A stretch of 64,000 nt of DNA from an uncultured Pelagibacteraceae bacterium (GTDB lineage: Bacteria > Pseudomonadota > Alphaproteobacteria > Pelagibacterales > Pelagibacteraceae): positions 1 through 64,000 of the forward strand of contig CACPOY010000004.1 in assembly GCA_902635685.1 (NCBI GenBank). Direction: 5' to 3'. This document shows, one piece after another, positions 43,139 through 58,020 of this stretch. Position 1 is the first letter of the stretch. Each line of letters begins with the position of its first letter. The notes beneath the pieces are model-generated. The model saw nothing but the letters and a program-made list of their open reading frames with translations, had not been told where the DNA came from and ran no database searches. The translations under genes were made by a program, and so were the position numbers.

Positions 43139-44332
43139 TTGATCAAAAAAGTAAAAAAAACTCACTTAAAAAATTCACAAAATTATACAGGTATTTTAGT
43201 TCTTGAGAATAAAAGGATATTTAAAGGAATAGGTATTGGATATCAAGGAGAAGCAACTGGCGAAGTTTGCTTTAATACTTCGTTAACAGGATACCAGGAA
43301 ATAATCTCTGATCCTTCATATGCAGGGCAAATAATTAATTTCACCTTTCCTCATATTGGAAATGTGGGAACCAACAAAGAGGATTTTGAAGCTGATAAAA
43401 TATGGACAAAAGGAGTAATTTTTAATTCTGAGATAACCTCACCATCAAACTATAGGTCCTTTCAACACTTGGATGCTTGGTTAAAAAAGAACAAGATAGT
43501 TGGAATTACAGGACTTGATACAAGAAGTTTAACGAATTTCATTAGAGACAAAGGTGCTCCAAAAGGAACCATTGCTTACTCAAAAAAAGGTAAATTTAAC
43601 ATTAATAAACTCACTAACTGTACAATAAAATGGAGTGGATTAAAAAATTTGGATCTTGCAGAAAAAGTCACTACACAAAAAAATTATATTTGGAAGGGAC
43701 TTAAAACTTGGAAAAAAGAACATGGTTATAGAAAAAATAATAGAAATGTATTTCATGTAGTTGCAATAGATTATGGAATTAAAAAAAATATTTTAAGATA
43801 TTTTTCTGATTTTAATTGTAAAGTTACTGTAGTTCCTTGTAAAACATCTGCAGAAAGCATTTTAGCTCTTAAACCTAATGGTGTCTTTTTATCTAATGGA
43901 CCAGGAGATCCAGCTGCAACAGGAAAATATGCTATTCAAATAATTCAAAATCTTATTAAAAAGAAAATGCCATTATTTGGTATTTGTTTAGGTCATCAAA
44001 TCCTTGCACTTTCATTAGGGGGAAAAACAAAGAAAATGAAATTAGGACACAGAGGAGCAAATCATCCTGTTAAAAATTTAATTAATGATAATGTAGAAAT
44101 TACTAGTCAAAATCATGGCTTTGAAGTTGTTAGAGAAAATTTACCAAAAAATGTTAAGATCACACATAAATCTTTGTTCGATAACAGTATAGAAGGAATA
44201 AGATTAGAGGATAAACCTGTGTTCTCAGTTCAGTATCATCCTGAATCAAACCCAGGACCACAAGACAGCGTTTATTTATTTCAAGAATTTATTAACAACA
44301 TGAGAAAGAATGCCAAAAAGAAAAGATCTTAA
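43139..44332 (+). CDS. carA: Carbamoyl-phosphate synthase small subunit
   Basis: A 397-residue glutamine amidotransferase subunit feeding ammonia to CarB for arginine and pyrimidine synthesis. The N-terminal CarA domain has [21 protein letters not shown]. The class I amidotransferase triad is seen in [13 protein letters not shown] (Cys) and [12 protein letters not shown] (His, Glu). No ATG is available near the start: the ATG at 43128 meets a stop after four codons. A TTG at 43139 is therefore the likely start. No good Shine-Dalgarno is seen. It overlaps carB by 23 bases. Confidence 0.93.
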   Translation: MIKKVKKTHLKNSQNYTGILVLENKRIFKGIGIGYQGEATGEVCFNTSLTGYQEIISDPSYAGQIINFTFPHIGNVGTNKEDFEADKIWTKGVIFNSEITSPSNYRSFQHLDAWLKKNKIVGITGLDTRSLTNFIRDKGAPKGTIAYSKKGKFNINKLTNCTIKWSGLKNLDLAEKVTTQKNYIWKGLKTWKKEHGYRKNNRNVFHVVAIDYGIKKNILRYFSDFNCKVTVVPCKTSAESILALKPNGVFLSNGPGDPAATGKYAIQIIQNLIKKKMPLFGICLGHQILALSLGGKTKKMKLGHRGANHPVKNLINDNVEITSQNHGFEVVRENLPKNVKITHKSLFDNSIEGIRLEDKPVFSVQYHPESNPGPQDSVYLFQEFINNMRKNAKKKRS

Positions 44333-47300
44333 GAAAATATTAGTAGTTGGTGCTGGACCAATTATAATTGGTCAAGCCTGCGAATTTGATTATTCTGGTA
44401 CACAGGCTTGTAAGGCATTAAAGGATGAAGGTTATAAAGTTGTTTTAATTAATTCAAATCCAGCAACAATTATGACAGATCCAGATGTTGCTGACAGCAC
44501 TTATATTGAGCCCGTTACTCTAGAGGTTTTAGAAAAAATTTTAAAGAAAGAAAAACCAAATGCAATTCTTCCAACAATGGGTGGTCAAACTGCTCTCAAC
44601 CTTGCAATGGAGGCTGAGAAAAAAGGAATTTTAAAAAAATATAAAATCGAATTAATTGGCGCAAATTCAAGAGCTATTGCAAATGCCGAGGATAGAAAAA
44701 GGTTTAGAAAAAATATGATTGATATTGGTTTAGATCTTCCTAAATCTGAAATCGTAAACAATATAAAACAAGCCTCAAAAGTTTTAAAGAAAATAGGGTT
44801 ACCTACAATAATTAGACCAGCTTTTACACTTGGGGGTTTAGGAGGAGGAATAGCAAAGAATAAAAAGGACTACTTTAAAATTGTCAAAAACGGTTTGCAT
44901 GAGTCTCCTGTGAGCCAAGTTCTTGTAGAAGAATGTTTAGAGGGCTGGAAAGAATTTGAAATGGAAGTTGTAAGGGATAAAAAAGATAATTGTATAATTA
45001 TTTGTTCAATAGAGAATATTGATCCAATGGGAATACATACTGGAGACTCGGTGACAGTCGCTCCTGCACTCACCTTAACTGATAAAGAATATCAAGTAAT
45101 GCGAAATGCCTCTATTGCATGTTTAAGAAAAATTGGAGTCGAAACAGGTGGTTCAAATGTTCAATTTGCAATTAATCCTAAAAATGGACGAATGGTTATA
45201 ATCGAGATGAATCCCAGAGTATCAAGGTCATCTGCTCTTGCATCAAAAGCAACTGGGTTTCCTATCGCAAAAGTAGCTGCAAAACTTGCTGTCGGTTATA
45301 CATTGGATGAATTAAAAAATGAAATAACTAAAGTAACTCCAGCATCATTTGAACCAAGTATAGATTATGTTGTAACAAAAATTCCAAGATTTACTTTTGA
45401 AAAATTTTCAACTTCTCCTGAGGTTCTGGGCACGTCTATGAAATCTGTTGGAGAAGCAATGGCAATTGGAAGAAATTTCAAAGAGTCTCTTCAAAAAGCA
45501 TTGATCTCTCTTGAAACTGGTTTTTCGGGATTAGACAGAATATTTAATTTAGATAAAAAACAAATTGAGAAAAAACTTAAAGATAATATTCCTAATAAAA
45601 TCCTGCTTGTTGCTGAAGCACTAAGAAAAAAAATAAATTTGAAAAAAATCTATAAATTATCAAAAATTGATCCATGGTTCTTAAACCAAATTAAAGAAAT
45701 AATAGATAGTGAATATAAGATTAAGAGTAATGGATTACCAAAAAATTTTCATGATTTTAATCTAATTAAATCAATGGGTTTTTCTGATAAAAAACTTTCT
45801 GAGCTGTCAAATTTATCTGAAGATATTGTAAGAAAAAAAAGAACTGCACTTAAAATTTTACCAGTATTTAAAAAAGTTGATACTTGTGCAGCAGAATTTA
45901 AATCTTTTACACCATATATGTACTCAACATATCAGAGAAATTTCTCAATAAATTCAGAATGTGAGGCTAATCCGTCTGCTAAAAAAAAGATTATTATATT
46001 AGGCGGAGGGCCTAATAGAATAGGACAAGGAATAGAATTTGATTACTGTTGTTGTCAGGCTAGTTTTGCACTAAAATCAGCAGGTTTTGAGACTATTATG
46101 GTAAACTGCAATCCTGAAACAGTCTCAACAGATTATGACACTAGTGATAGATTATATTTTGAACCGCTAAAAGAAGAGTATGTTTTTAATATTATTAAAA
46201 GGGAAAAAGATAAAGGAAATTTAGTTGGTATCATCACTCAGTTTGGTGGTCAAACTCCAATCAAATTGGCCAAGTTTTTATATATTAATAATCTTCCTAT
46301 TTTAGGAACTCAATACTCATCTATTGACCTAGCAGAAGATAGGGACAGATTCAGAAACCTATTAGAAAAATTAAATTTAAATCAAGCTAAAAGTGGAATT
46401 GCTAAAACTTTTAAGCAAGCAATTGAGATATCCGAAAAAATAGGCTTACCTTTAATGGTAAGACCTTCTTATGTTCTTGGAGGAAGAGCAATGGAAATAG
46501 TTTATGAGAAAAGTCAGTTGAAAAATTTTGTGGAAGAGGCTTTTAAAGCTGCTGAAAAAAATCCAATTCTTATCGATAAATTCATAGATCATGCAATGGA
46601 AGTTGATGTGGATGCTATATCCGATGGCAATCAAGTACATGTTGCTGGGATCATGCAGCATATCGAGGAAGCGGGAATTCATTCTGGTGACTCTGCGTGT
46701 AGCCTGCCTCCTGTTTCCATCAAGCCCTTTTTAATTAAAGAAATAGAGAGACAAACAAAAAATTTAGCTCTAGCTCTAAAAGTGAAAGGTTTCATGAATG
46801 TTCAATTTGCAATTAAAAAAGATGAAATTTTTGTAATTGAAGTAAACCCAAGAGCAAGCCGAACAGTTCCTTTCGTATCAAAAGCAAAAGGACTGCCGTT
46901 AGCAAAAATAGCCTCGAGAGTTATGGCTGGTGAGAAACTCTCAAAATTTAATTTGAAAGATAAATCTAAAGGTATGTTTGCAGTAAAGGAGGCAGTTTTT
47001 CCATTTAATAAATTTCCTAACAGTGACCTATTATTAGGTCCAGAAATGAAATCAACCGGAGAAGTAATGGGATTTGACAAAAATTTTGGAATGGCGTATG
47101 CAAAAAGCCAAATAGCATCCTCTAATTCATTGCCTACTAAAGGACTAGCTTTTTTATCATTAAAAAATTCTCATAAAGACGAAGGTATTGGACTTGCAAA
47201 AGAGCTTATTAAACTAGAATTTACTTTATGTGCAACAAAAGGAACTGCGGAATATATCCAAAAACATGGCATGAAATGTAAAATTATAAATAAAGTGAGT

Positions 47301-47534
47301 AGCGGATCGCCTCATATAGTTGATGTTTTAGACTCAAAAAAAATAGCCTTAGTTATTAATACTGGTGGTGGCAATACAGAGCACAGATTAAATGATGCCA
47401 TTGCTTTAAGAAGAGCGACACTTAAAAATAAAGTGCCTTACTGCACAAATATGTCAACTGCTCTAGCATGTATTGAAGGTATCAAATCACTTAAAACAAA
47501 AAAATTAGAAGTTACATCGCTGCAAAATGTTTAG
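44310..47534 (+). CDS. carB: Carbamoyl-phosphate synthase large subunit
   Basis: 1074 residues made of two homologous ATP-grasp halves. The first begins [21 protein letters not shown], the second [21 protein letters not shown]. The C-terminal MGS-type allosteric domain (from about residue 940) includes [14 protein letters not shown] and [16 protein letters not shown]-grasp landmarks include [14 protein letters not shown] and [16 protein letters not shown]. It is full length. GAGAAAGA precedes the ATG as a ribosome-binding site inside carA. The stop overlaps the convergent oxygenase gene by 4 bases. It works with CarA; dihydroorotase is at 0.3-1.6 kb. Confidence 0.97.
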   Translation: MPKRKDLKKILVVGAGPIIIGQACEFDYSGTQACKALKDEGYKVVLINSNPATIMTDPDVADSTYIEPVTLEVLEKILKKEKPNAILPTMGGQTALNLAMEAEKKGILKKYKIELIGANSRAIANAEDRKRFRKNMIDIGLDLPKSEIVNNIKQASKVLKKIGLPTIIRPAFTLGGLGGGIAKNKKDYFKIVKNGLHESPVSQVLVEECLEGWKEFEMEVVRDKKDNCIIICSIENIDPMGIHTGDSVTVAPALTLTDKEYQVMRNASIACLRKIGVETGGSNVQFAINPKNGRMVIIEMNPRVSRSSALASKATGFPIAKVAAKLAVGYTLDELKNEITKVTPASFEPSIDYVVTKIPRFTFEKFSTSPEVLGTSMKSVGEAMAIGRNFKESLQKALISLETGFSGLDRIFNLDKKQIEKKLKDNIPNKILLVAEALRKKINLKKIYKLSKIDPWFLNQIKEIIDSEYKIKSNGLPKNFHDFNLIKSMGFSDKKLSELSNLSEDIVRKKRTALKILPVFKKVDTCAAEFKSFTPYMYSTYQRNFSINSECEANPSAKKKIIILGGGPNRIGQGIEFDYCCCQASFALKSAGFETIMVNCNPETVSTDYDTSDRLYFEPLKEEYVFNIIKREKDKGNLVGIITQFGGQTPIKLAKFLYINNLPILGTQYSSIDLAEDRDRFRNLLEKLNLNQAKSGIAKTFKQAIEISEKIGLPLMVRPSYVLGGRAMEIVYEKSQLKNFVEEAFKAAEKNPILIDKFIDHAMEVDVDAISDGNQVHVAGIMQHIEEAGIHSGDSACSLPPVSIKPFLIKEIERQTKNLALALKVKGFMNVQFAIKKDEIFVIEVNPRASRTVPFVSKAKGLPLAKIASRVMAGEKLSKFNLKDKSKGMFAVKEAVFPFNKFPNSDLLLGPEMKSTGEVMGFDKNFGMAYAKSQIASSNSLPTKGLAFLSLKNSHKDEGIGLAKELIKLEFTLCATKGTAEYIQKHGMKCKIINKVSSGSPHIVDVLDSKKIALVINTGGGNTEHRLNDAIALRRATLKNKVPYCTNMSTALACIEGIKSLKTKKLEVTSLQNV

Positions 47535-48193
47535 TCAACTTTCCAATCGGTCTTAAATGTGACATAGTTAACTTGAATGCATCTTCTTTCTTTAATAATT
47601 TTTTTCTTTTCCATACCATGCCATGTGTTTGGACCGCTTGTAAATAAGTAACCGTAATTATGCTTGTAGGGAACAGTCTTAACTTTTTCTAGTTTTTCAT
47701 TGTAAAAATCTGTCCCTAAATCCTCAGACTCATTTGCATTGTTCACAAAAATAAGTCCTGACATTAATTTTTCTTTAATATCGCAATGTGGTTTTAACCA
47801 AAAACCTTCACGATCACATATAACTTCAAGTCTTACATATGAACCTGATAAATCTTTGTTAATCATTTTTGAAATAGTTTGGCATGTTTCTTTAGATTGA
47901 AGTTCATTAATGAATTTTACTAAATTTGGAAAATGTGATGCATTTTCTTTTGTAACAAAACATCTAAATTTTATTGCCTTACCACCGGAAGCTATACCTT
48001 CTCTAAATTCTGCAGCACCACCGTCTATTGCTCTTGTGCCATCGTAATTAAGATTATGCTTACTTACGTCGGGAATATCTGCGCCTTCAATTTCCTTAAT
48101 TGCCGCTTCACTTAAAGCGTTGTTGTATTCCCAGTGATTGAATGGAAATTCATACTTTTTTGAATTTTTTAATATAGAATTAAGAAAAGTCAT
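47531..48193 (-). CDS. 2-oxoglutarate/Fe(II) oxygenase-like protein
   Basis: 220 residues. The facial-triad pattern of a double-stranded beta-helix oxygenase is visible: HxD in [10 protein letters not shown], distal His in NTWHGMEKK, and a likely co-substrate arginine in [10 protein letters not shown]. The loop [20 protein letters not shown] is typical of the family's strand region. The substrate is unknown. It overlaps the preceding ELM1-like gene by 14 bases, and the two probably work together. No signal peptide. Confidence 0.7.
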   Translation of the reverse strand: MTFLNSILKNSKKYEFPFNHWEYNNALSEAAIKEIEGADIPDVSKHNLNYDGTRAIDGGAAEFREGIASGGKAIKFRCFVTKENASHFPNLVKFINELQSKETCQTISKMINKDLSGSYVRLEVICDREGFWLKPHCDIKEKLMSGLIFVNNANESEDLGTDFYNEKLEKVKTVPYKHNYGYLFTSGPNTWHGMEKKKIIKERRCIQVNYVTFKTDWKVD

Positions 48194-49130
48194 AATCTTT
48201 AAATTGTTTCTCTATATATCCCGATATTCTATGAGTTTCATTAAGTTTTTTATAACTCCATTCTTCTACTTTGTCCTCTAGGTTTTTAATTATATCTAAT
48301 GATTTAAAAAGCTCAAAAAATTTTTGAAATCGTATATTTTTTTTTATAGATGGCATTTGAGCCACATATATAGGTCTTCCTGTCATTGCTGCCTCTGATA
48401 TCATGGAAGTTGAGTCACATGTTACAATAATATGATCAGCTAAACTAAGTGCTGACAAATAAGCTTTTTTATCAATATCTGAAATTATGATCTGATCATC
48501 ATCAAAAAAGTCTTGTGCTTTATCTACTATTCTTCTTGGTGTTCTCATTGAAGGTATAAAAATTAGTTGATAATCCTGGTTGATAAAATTTTTTTTAGTT
48601 TTAATAAAAATTTTTTCAATTATTTTATCGTTAAAATTGTAATATCTATTAGGACCTCCAGCAATAAACACTATTACCTTCTTTTTTTTAATTCGGGGTT
48701 TAAGATAATTTGTATTTTCTACTAATTCTGCTTCAGTAAGATAATGAATTGCACCTTTACTTTTTAAAACATTTATACCCTCAAGACCATCATGCTCTGG
48801 TGCTACGACATAATCAAAATTATTTAATGATACTTTTGGATCCTGAATATGAATATTCATTATTTTATTTCCAAATTTATTTTTTAAAAAAATTGATGGA
48901 ACTACACTTTTTCTTCCACATGAAATTACTACATTAAATTTCTTTGAAATATCATTTTTAAAAACAAAATCTTTTACAGGGGTTAATTTTGGAGGAATCA
49001 TTTTCCAAAAACTATTTAGCTCAATTTTCTCGTGTATAAATTCAAGATTAAGAGCTTTCGCAAGCCCCTCAACTTGGCTAATCATGCCGTGCATTCCCTC
49101 GGTCAATAATAAACCTTTTAATTTAGTCAT
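48180..49130 (-). CDS. ELM1/DUF1022-like protein (GT-B-like fold)
   Basis: 316 residues similar to the alphaproteobacterial DUF1022 family, related to plant ELM1, a mitochondrial fission factor. Features are LLLTEGMHGMISQVEGLAKAL at the N-terminus, VISCGRKSVVPSIFLK, NIHIQDPKV, DYVVAPEHDGL, VFIAGGPNRYYNF, and a C-terminal VTCDSTSMISEAAMTGRPIYV that resembles the donor-binding half of GT-B glycosyltransferases. The molecular activity is not established. It is paired with the oxygenase gene by a 14-base overlap, and divergent from trxB with only 21 bases between. Confidence 0.7.
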   Translation of the reverse strand: MTKLKGLLLTEGMHGMISQVEGLAKALNLEFIHEKIELNSFWKMIPPKLTPVKDFVFKNDISKKFNVVISCGRKSVVPSIFLKNKFGNKIMNIHIQDPKVSLNNFDYVVAPEHDGLEGINVLKSKGAIHYLTEAELVENTNYLKPRIKKKKVIVFIAGGPNRYYNFNDKIIEKIFIKTKKNFINQDYQLIFIPSMRTPRRIVDKAQDFFDDDQIIISDIDKKAYLSALSLADHIIVTCDSTSMISEAAMTGRPIYVAQMPSIKKNIRFQKFFELFKSLDIIKNLEDKVEEWSYKKLNETHRISGYIEKQFKDYDFS

Positions 49131-49151
49131 TAATCACTATATAGCTGTCAT

Positions 49152-50096
49152 ATGAATCAAAATCCAACTAAACACACAAAAGTGTTAATAATTGGATCCG
49201 GTCCTGCTGGATATACAGCTGCAGTTTATGCTGCTAGAGCAATGTTAAATCCAATTTTGGTTTATGGATCGGAACCTGGAGGTCAATTAACCACAACAAC
49301 GGATGTTGAAAATTTTCCTGGATTTGCTGATGTGATTCAAGGTCCTTGGCTTATGGATCAAATGAAAGAACAAGCAAAAGCAGTTGGAACAGAAATGATT
49401 CAAGATCATATAAGTTCAGTAAATTTAAAAACATCGCCTTTTGAGGCTATCGGTGACACTGGTCAAAAATATACTGCTGATAGTATAATTATCTCTACAG
49501 GAGCCCAGGCTAGATGGTTGAACATTAAATCTGAACAAGATTTTAGAGGATTTGGTGTATCAGCGTGTGCGACGTGTGATGGTTTTTTTTTCAAAGATAA
49601 AGAAGTTGCTGTTGTAGGTGGGGGTAATGCTGCTGTTGAGGAAGCAATGTTTCTTACAAAATTTGCATCAAAAGTAAAATTAATTCATAGAAGAGATAGT
49701 TTAAGAGCCGAAAAAATGCTCCAAAAAAAACTTATGGAAAATAAAAAAATTGAAATTATTTGGGATACTGTCGTTGAGGATGTAATTGGAGACAAAGATC
49801 CGAAAAATGTTAAGGGCATCAAAGTTAAAAATGTAAAAACAAATAAAATTGATGAAATAAAATTAGATGGTGTATTCATTGCTATTGGTCATGACCCTGC
49901 AACCCAGTTATTTAAAGATCAACTTAATATGGACAAAGAAGGATATTTGATAACTAAACCAGACTCTACAGAAACAAATATACCAGGTGTTTATGCGGCT
50001 GGAGATGTAAAAGATAAAACATTTAGGCAAGCAGTTACTGCTGCTGGTATGGGATGTATGGCAGCGCTAGAGGCTGAAAAGTTTTTATCTCATTAA
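49152..50096 (+). CDS. trxB: Thioredoxin reductase
   Basis: A 314-residue FAD/NADPH disulfide reductase that reduces thioredoxin. The FAD loop is IIGSGPAGYTAAVYAAR, the redox centre CATCDG lies in GVSACATCDGFFF, the NADPH-binding loop is AVVGGGNAAVEEA, and GVYAAGDVKDKTFRQAVTAAG closes the FAD site. It is full length and has no membrane anchor. It is followed one base after its stop by an ADP-ribosylglycohydrolase-family gene. Confidence 0.96.
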   Translation: MNQNPTKHTKVLIIGSGPAGYTAAVYAARAMLNPILVYGSEPGGQLTTTTDVENFPGFADVIQGPWLMDQMKEQAKAVGTEMIQDHISSVNLKTSPFEAIGDTGQKYTADSIIISTGAQARWLNIKSEQDFRGFGVSACATCDGFFFKDKEVAVVGGGNAAVEEAMFLTKFASKVKLIHRRDSLRAEKMLQKKLMENKKIEIIWDTVVEDVIGDKDPKNVKGIKVKNVKTNKIDEIKLDGVFIAIGHDPATQLFKDQLNMDKEGYLITKPDSTETNIPGVYAAGDVKDKTFRQAVTAAGMGCMAALEAEKFLSH

Positions 50097-50097
50097 A

Positions 50098-51045
50098 GTG
50101 AAAAATAATCTCCATGTATTCTTAGGGGCTACAGTAGCAGATGCAGCAGCAAGACCATTGCATTGGGTATATAATCAAAAAAAATTGCATGAATATATTA
50201 AAGGCAAAAAGGACTTTACCTTTTTAAAAAAAAATAAAAGCCCTTTTTATAATATTAAAACTGGAAAAGTCTCTGGTTACAACGATGTCGGCCAAGTGAT
50301 GTTTAAAACATTGCTTGATGGAGATGAAAATTTAGAAAAAAATTTTAAAAAGAATATTCTTAAAAATTTTGGTCCTGGAAGCAAATATTGGAAAAATTTA
50401 AAACGAAGATCAAAATATAAAAAAGTTAAAGATTGGCGTGGCTTAATAAGAGGACCATGGATACACCAGAATATAATAGAAACTGTAAACAACATTAAAT
50501 CAAAAAAAAAAATTTCTGGTGGAATGAAAGTCAATGAGTCAGATGGTTTTTGTGCAACGCTACCTTTTTTTCTTTACGGCCATGATTTTAAAAGTTTAGA
50601 GAAGATCATAAAAATTGTTACTGTTTCAAAAATCAGCATAAAGTATGCACTCGCAAAATTTTATCTAATTGATTTTGCTTTAAAAGGAAACAAAAATCCC
50701 ATTAATAAATTTGTAAAAAAATTTAGTGGAAATTTCTTATTTAAAGAAATTATTAAAGATATAAAAAAGATCAAAAAATTCAAATCGAAATTTGATCCAA
50801 TAACAATTAAAAAACTAGGAATGGCTTGCAGTTATCCAGGAACTTTTAATAGTTCAATTTATACAATTCTAAATTCAAAAAATTATAAAGATGCAATTTT
50901 AAAAACTATCAAGGCCGGTGGTTGTAATTGCTCTAGAGCAAATTTTGTGGGAGCATACTTTGCTTCTCTAAAGGGTATTAATTCTATTCCAAAATCTTGG
51001 ATTAAAAAAACTATTCCTGCAAAAAAGATTCTAAATCAAAAATAA
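50098..51045 (+). CDS. ADP-ribosylglycohydrolase-family protein with altered metal site
   Basis: 315 residues from a GTG start one base after trxB. The all-helical ADP-ribosylglycohydrolase fold is suggested by GATVADAAARPLHWVYN at the N-terminus, NESDGFCATLPFFLYGHD in the middle and AGGCNCSRANFVGAYFASLKG near the end, where the family has GGDTDT or GGDN motifs. Here the Asp of that motif is Cys, and Asn-Cys-Ser-Arg follows, so one metal centre is changed. It may hydrolyse another ADP-ribose or related substrate, or be a non-enzymatic homologue. It is co-transcribed with trxB by position; the functional link is unknown. Confidence 0.7.
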   Translation: MKNNLHVFLGATVADAAARPLHWVYNQKKLHEYIKGKKDFTFLKKNKSPFYNIKTGKVSGYNDVGQVMFKTLLDGDENLEKNFKKNILKNFGPGSKYWKNLKRRSKYKKVKDWRGLIRGPWIHQNIIETVNNIKSKKKISGGMKVNESDGFCATLPFFLYGHDFKSLEKIIKIVTVSKISIKYALAKFYLIDFALKGNKNPINKFVKKFSGNFLFKEIIKDIKKIKKFKSKFDPITIKKLGMACSYPGTFNSSIYTILNSKNYKDAILKTIKAGGCNCSRANFVGAYFASLKGINSIPKSWIKKTIPAKKILNQK

Positions 51046-54427
<3,382 letters not shown>

Positions 54428-54446
<19 letters not shown>

Positions 54447-55183
54447 TAATTACTGGTGCAGCTACAAGGATAGGTGCTGCAATTGCAGAAAAATTATCAG
54501 GGCCAAATAAACAAATTGTAATTCAATATCATAAATCTAAGTCAAAAGCTGAAAATCTAAAAAAAAAACTTCAAAATTATGGGACAAAAATTTATTTAAT
54601 TAAAGGAGATCTTAGTAAGGAAAAAGATATCATTAAAATTGTTAAATTTTCAAAATCAAAAATGAAATTTTTTGACTGCTTAATAAACAATGCCTCATTA
54701 TTTGAAAATGACAAATTAGAGAATTTTACCTCAAAAAGCTGGGAAAAACATATTTCAACAAATCTTAAGGCTCCTGCTCTTTTTACAAAAGAATTTTCAA
54801 AAAATATCAAAGGGAAGAACAACAATATTATTAATATAATTGATCAAAGGGTATTTAAGCTTACTCCGTATTTCTTATCATACACATTAAGTAAAACCGG
54901 ACTTTATACTTTAACCAAAACAAGCGCGATGAGTTTGTCACCAAATATCAGAGTTAATGGAATAGCTCCTGGACCAACAATTAAAAATAAAAGACAATCT
55001 GAAAAACATTTTAAAAGCCAATATTTAGCTACACCACTTAAACAGCAAGTTGATGTTAATGAGATTTGTAATGCAGTTGACTTTTTTATTAAAAACAGTT
55101 CTATTACAGGTCAAGTTTTAGCAATAGATAGTGGTCAAAGCTTAAATTGGCAAACACCTGATATAATTAAAGGAAAGGAATGA
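54428..55183 (+). CDS. Short-chain dehydrogenase, possible pteridine/dihydrofolate reductase (FolM/PTR1-like)
   Basis: 251 residues, classical SDR. The cofactor loop [15 protein letters not shown] has the arginine typical of NADPH-using, pteridine-reductase-type members, followed by [12 protein letters not shown], the catalytic [13 protein letters not shown] (YxxxK) and VNGIAPGPT. It overlaps uvrB by 19 bases and folB by 4 (ATGA), and pairing with folB suggests a folate or pterin role. SDRs of this type replace or support dihydrofolate reductase in some bacteria. The substrate is inferred from context only. Confidence 0.75.
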
Positions 55184-55605
55184 AAAAAAATAATTTTAAA
55201 GTAGTTAAAATAGATAAAAATAAAAGCTTATTTAACTACGAGAAAAAAATTCTAATTAATGAACTTATTTTAGATTTAAAGCTTGGCTATTATGATTTTG
55301 AGAAGGAGAAAACACAAAAAGTAAAGTTCAGCTTGGAAATTGATTATCAAGATAAAAAACCCTCAAATGATAAAGACCTTAGATCAATTGTAAATTATGC
55401 CACTATTGTAAAGTTAATTAAAAAACTAATTAAAAGGAAACATTATAATTTCTTAGAAACTTTGGCCGAGGCCGTTTTTGATGAACTTTTCAAGGACAAG
55501 AGAATAGGTAAAATAATGCTTAAAATTGAAAAATTAGAAATTCTTAAACAATGTTCATCTGTTGGTATTCAAATTACAAAAAAAAGAAGTCATGATAAGT
55601 TCTGA
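55180..55605 (+). CDS. folB: Dihydroneopterin aldolase-like protein
   Basis: 141 residues with the T-fold pattern of Fol[32 protein letters not shown] (strand, helix, strand), [31 protein letters not shown] (catalytic Glu region) and [19 protein letters not shown]. FolB cleaves dihydroneopterin in folate synthesis. An N-terminal extension of about 25 residues is unusual. It is coupled to the SDR by ATGA and overlaps uvrC by 14 bases. Alternative T-fold activities (epimerase) are possible, but the SDR link supports pterin chemistry. Confidence 0.78.
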   Translation: MKKNNFKVVKIDKNKSLFNYEKKILINELILDLKLGYYDFEKEKTQKVKFSLEIDYQDKKPSNDKDLRSIVNYATIVKLIKKLIKRKHYNFLETLAEAVFDELFKDKRIGKIMLKIEKLEILKQCSSVGIQITKKRSHDKF

Positions 55606-57427
55606 AATTGGCAAAGAAGTAATTAAAAAAGAACTGCCTCTAATTCCTAAACATCCAGGTGTATACAAGATGTTAAATGATAAAGGGGATATTCTCTATG
55701 TAGGTAAAGCAAAAAATTTGCCTAACAGACTAAAAAGTTATGTGGCGGAAAAAAATCATATTATAAGAACTGAAAGAATGTTATCTCAAACAAGAAAACT
55801 TGAGATAACTACTACATCAAATGAAAGCGAAGCTCTACTTCTTGAAGCGAATTTAATCAAAAAATATAAACCAAAATTTAATATCCTTTTAAGAGATGAT
55901 AAATCTTTTCCTTTTATTTTTATTGGTAACAAAGATAAATGGCCACAAATAAAAAGACATAGAGGAAAAAAAACAAAAGAAGGTTTTTATTTTGGACCTT
56001 TCGCATCAGCAGGCTCAGCTAATTGGACAATAAAAATGATACAAAAAATTTTCCACTTAAGAGTTTGTGATGATACTGTCTTTAAAAACAGGCAACGTCC
56101 TTGTATCCTATATCAGATCAAAAGATGTTCTGGACCTTGTGTTGGATACATAAATGATGATGAGTATAAAAGAACTGTGGAAGATGCGATCGAATTTGTG
56201 TCTGGTAAATCAAGAAAAATACAGAAAAGCCTCTCAGACCAAATGGAAAAGGCAAGCGATAATTTAGATTTTGAAAAAGCTGTAATCTTAAGAGATAGAA
56301 TAAAATCTTTAAATATTATTCAATCGTCTCAAAGAATTAATGAGGCAAATTTAATTGAAGCTGACGTAATCGCTGGCTATAAAGAGTCTGGTAAAACTTG
56401 CATTCAGGTCTTCTTTTACAGATCAAAACAAAATTGGGGTAATCAAGCTTTTTTTCCAAAACATGATCCCGATGAAAAGTTAAGTGATATATTAAACTCT
56501 TTTGTTTCTCAATTTTATGAAAATAAAAGTGTTCCTTCATCAATTATATTATCTGAAGAAATCAAAGAAAAAATTTTAATTGAAAAAACTTTATCTCAAA
56601 AGGAAGAAAAACAAATCGATATATCCATTGCAAAGAAAGGATCAAAATTAAAAGTAATTAATCAAGCAATTAAAAATGCTAAAGATAGCCTCACTAGAAA
56701 ACTTTACGAAAGTCAGAATAATAGAGAATTATTTGATGCAGTAGCAAATAAATTTAATTTAGAAACCAATATTAATTTGATAGAGGTTTATGATAATAGT
56801 CATATCCAAGGAACTAATAGTGTAGGTGCGTTAATCGCTTATGGAGATGAAGGATTTATTAAAAAAAGATATAGAAAATTTAATATTAAGATCCAAAAGA
56901 ATAAACAAGATGACTATGGTATGATGCGGGAGGTGCTAAATCGAAGATTTAAAAGAGTTATACAAGAAAAAGATAACTATCTAACTTTTCCCGATCTAGT
57001 TCTGATTGATGGTGGAAAAGGCCAGTACTCGGTTGCAAGAGAAACTCTTAATGAACTAGGCCTTCATGACTTACCAATAGTTGCAATAGCAAAAGGGAAA
57101 CTTAGAAACAGTGGTAACGAAACCTTTTTTCATGATGGTAAAGAATTTAAATTTGCTAAAAATGACCCTACTCTATTTTTTCTTCAGAGAGTGAGAGATG
57201 AGTCTCATCGGTTTGCGATCAGTGCTCATAGAGCTAAAAGGAAAAAAGGATTAAGTAAATCACTGTTAGATCAGATCGAAGGTATTGGTTCTATTCGAAA
57301 AAGAGCTTTATTAAACCACTTTGGCTCCGCTAGAGCAGTAGAATCTGCAAGTCTTGATGAAATAAAATCAGTTGAAGGCGTAGAAGCAAAAGTTGCTAAA
57401 AAGATATATAATTTTTTTCATGAGTAA
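55592..57427 (+). CDS. uvrC: Excinuclease ABC subunit C
   Basis: Dual-incision nuclease of nucleotide excision repair. The GIY-YIG domain starts [21 protein letters not shown]. The UVR domain is [20 protein letters not shown]. The C-terminal RNase-H-like domain has [18 protein letters not shown] and [10 protein letters not shown], and the tandem helix-hairpin-helix is at [22 protein letters not shown] at 55562 is in frame, but the ATG at 55592 gives the normal N-terminus and 611 residues. It ends 8 bases before pgsA. Confidence 0.97.
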   Translation: MISSEIGKEVIKKELPLIPKHPGVYKMLNDKGDILYVGKAKNLPNRLKSYVAEKNHIIRTERMLSQTRKLEITTTSNESEALLLEANLIKKYKPKFNILLRDDKSFPFIFIGNKDKWPQIKRHRGKKTKEGFYFGPFASAGSANWTIKMIQKIFHLRVCDDTVFKNRQRPCILYQIKRCSGPCVGYINDDEYKRTVEDAIEFVSGKSRKIQKSLSDQMEKASDNLDFEKAVILRDRIKSLNIIQSSQRINEANLIEADVIAGYKESGKTCIQVFFYRSKQNWGNQAFFPKHDPDEKLSDILNSFVSQFYENKSVPSSIILSEEIKEKILIEKTLSQKEEKQIDISIAKKGSKLKVINQAIKNAKDSLTRKLYESQNNRELFDAVANKFNLETNINLIEVYDNSHIQGTNSVGALIAYGDEGFIKKRYRKFNIKIQKNKQDDYGMMREVLNRRFKRVIQEKDNYLTFPDLVLIDGGKGQYSVARETLNELGLHDLPIVAIAKGKLRNSGNETFFHDGKEFKFAKNDPTLFFLQRVRDESHRFAISAHRAKRKKGLSKSLLDQIEGIGSIRKRALLNHFGSARAVESASLDEIKSVEGVEAKVAKKIYNFFHE

Positions 57428-57435
57428 AAATAAAT

Positions 57436-58020
57436 ATGCTTAGAAAGATACCAAATATATTGACTGTTGGCAGAATTTTAATTGTGCCATTTTTTGTTTT
57501 AGCTTTTTATCTCCCTGGTTTTTATGGAGATCTTACTGCGTTAATTTTATTTATTGTTGCCTCTTTCACAGATTTTCTAGATGGCATGCTGGCAAGATTT
57601 CTTGGTGAAGAGTCCAAACTTGGGGAATTACTAGATCCAATAGCTGACAAAATTATTGTTGCAGCTGCCCTTATTTTGTTAGTGATGGATGGCACTATTC
57701 GAAATTACGAGGTAATTGCTGCAATAATAATTCTTACGCGAGAAATTTTGATTTCTGGTCTTAGAGAGTTTTTGGCTAAAGGGGAAATTAAACTTCCAGT
57801 ATCTAGTTTAGCTAAATTAAAAACAGTTTTGCAAATGGTTTCAATTGCACTTTTGCTTTCAGGTGAAACTGGAAACAAAATAATTAATTTTCAAGATTAT
57901 AATGCCCAGACCATTGGTATCATTCTTTTATGGCTTTCTGCGGCATTAACACTTTTTACTGGTTATGATTACATGCGAAAAGGTATCGACCATGCTATTT
58001 CTGAGGACAATAAAGATTAA
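57436..58020 (+). CDS. pgsA: CDP-diacylglycerol--glycerol-3-phosphate phosphatidyltransferase
   Basis: A 194-residue membrane enzyme making phosphatidylglycerol phosphate. The CDP-alcohol phosphotransferase signature is present as DFLDGMLARFLGEESKLGE then LLDPIADK, with the expected aspartates. About five to six membrane segments. uvrC-pgsA adjacency is conserved widely in Proteobacteria. Phosphatidylglycerol is also the acyl donor for Lgt, encoded at 61.7 kb. It overlaps the convergent aminotransferase gene by 4 bases. Confidence 0.94.
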   Translation: MLRKIPNILTVGRILIVPFFVLAFYLPGFYGDLTALILFIVASFTDFLDGMLARFLGEESKLGELLDPIADKIIVAAALILLVMDGTIRNYEVIAAIIILTREILISGLREFLAKGEIKLPVSSLAKLKTVLQMVSIALLLSGETGNKIINFQDYNAQTIGIILLWLSAALTLFTGYDYMRKGIDHAISEDNKD

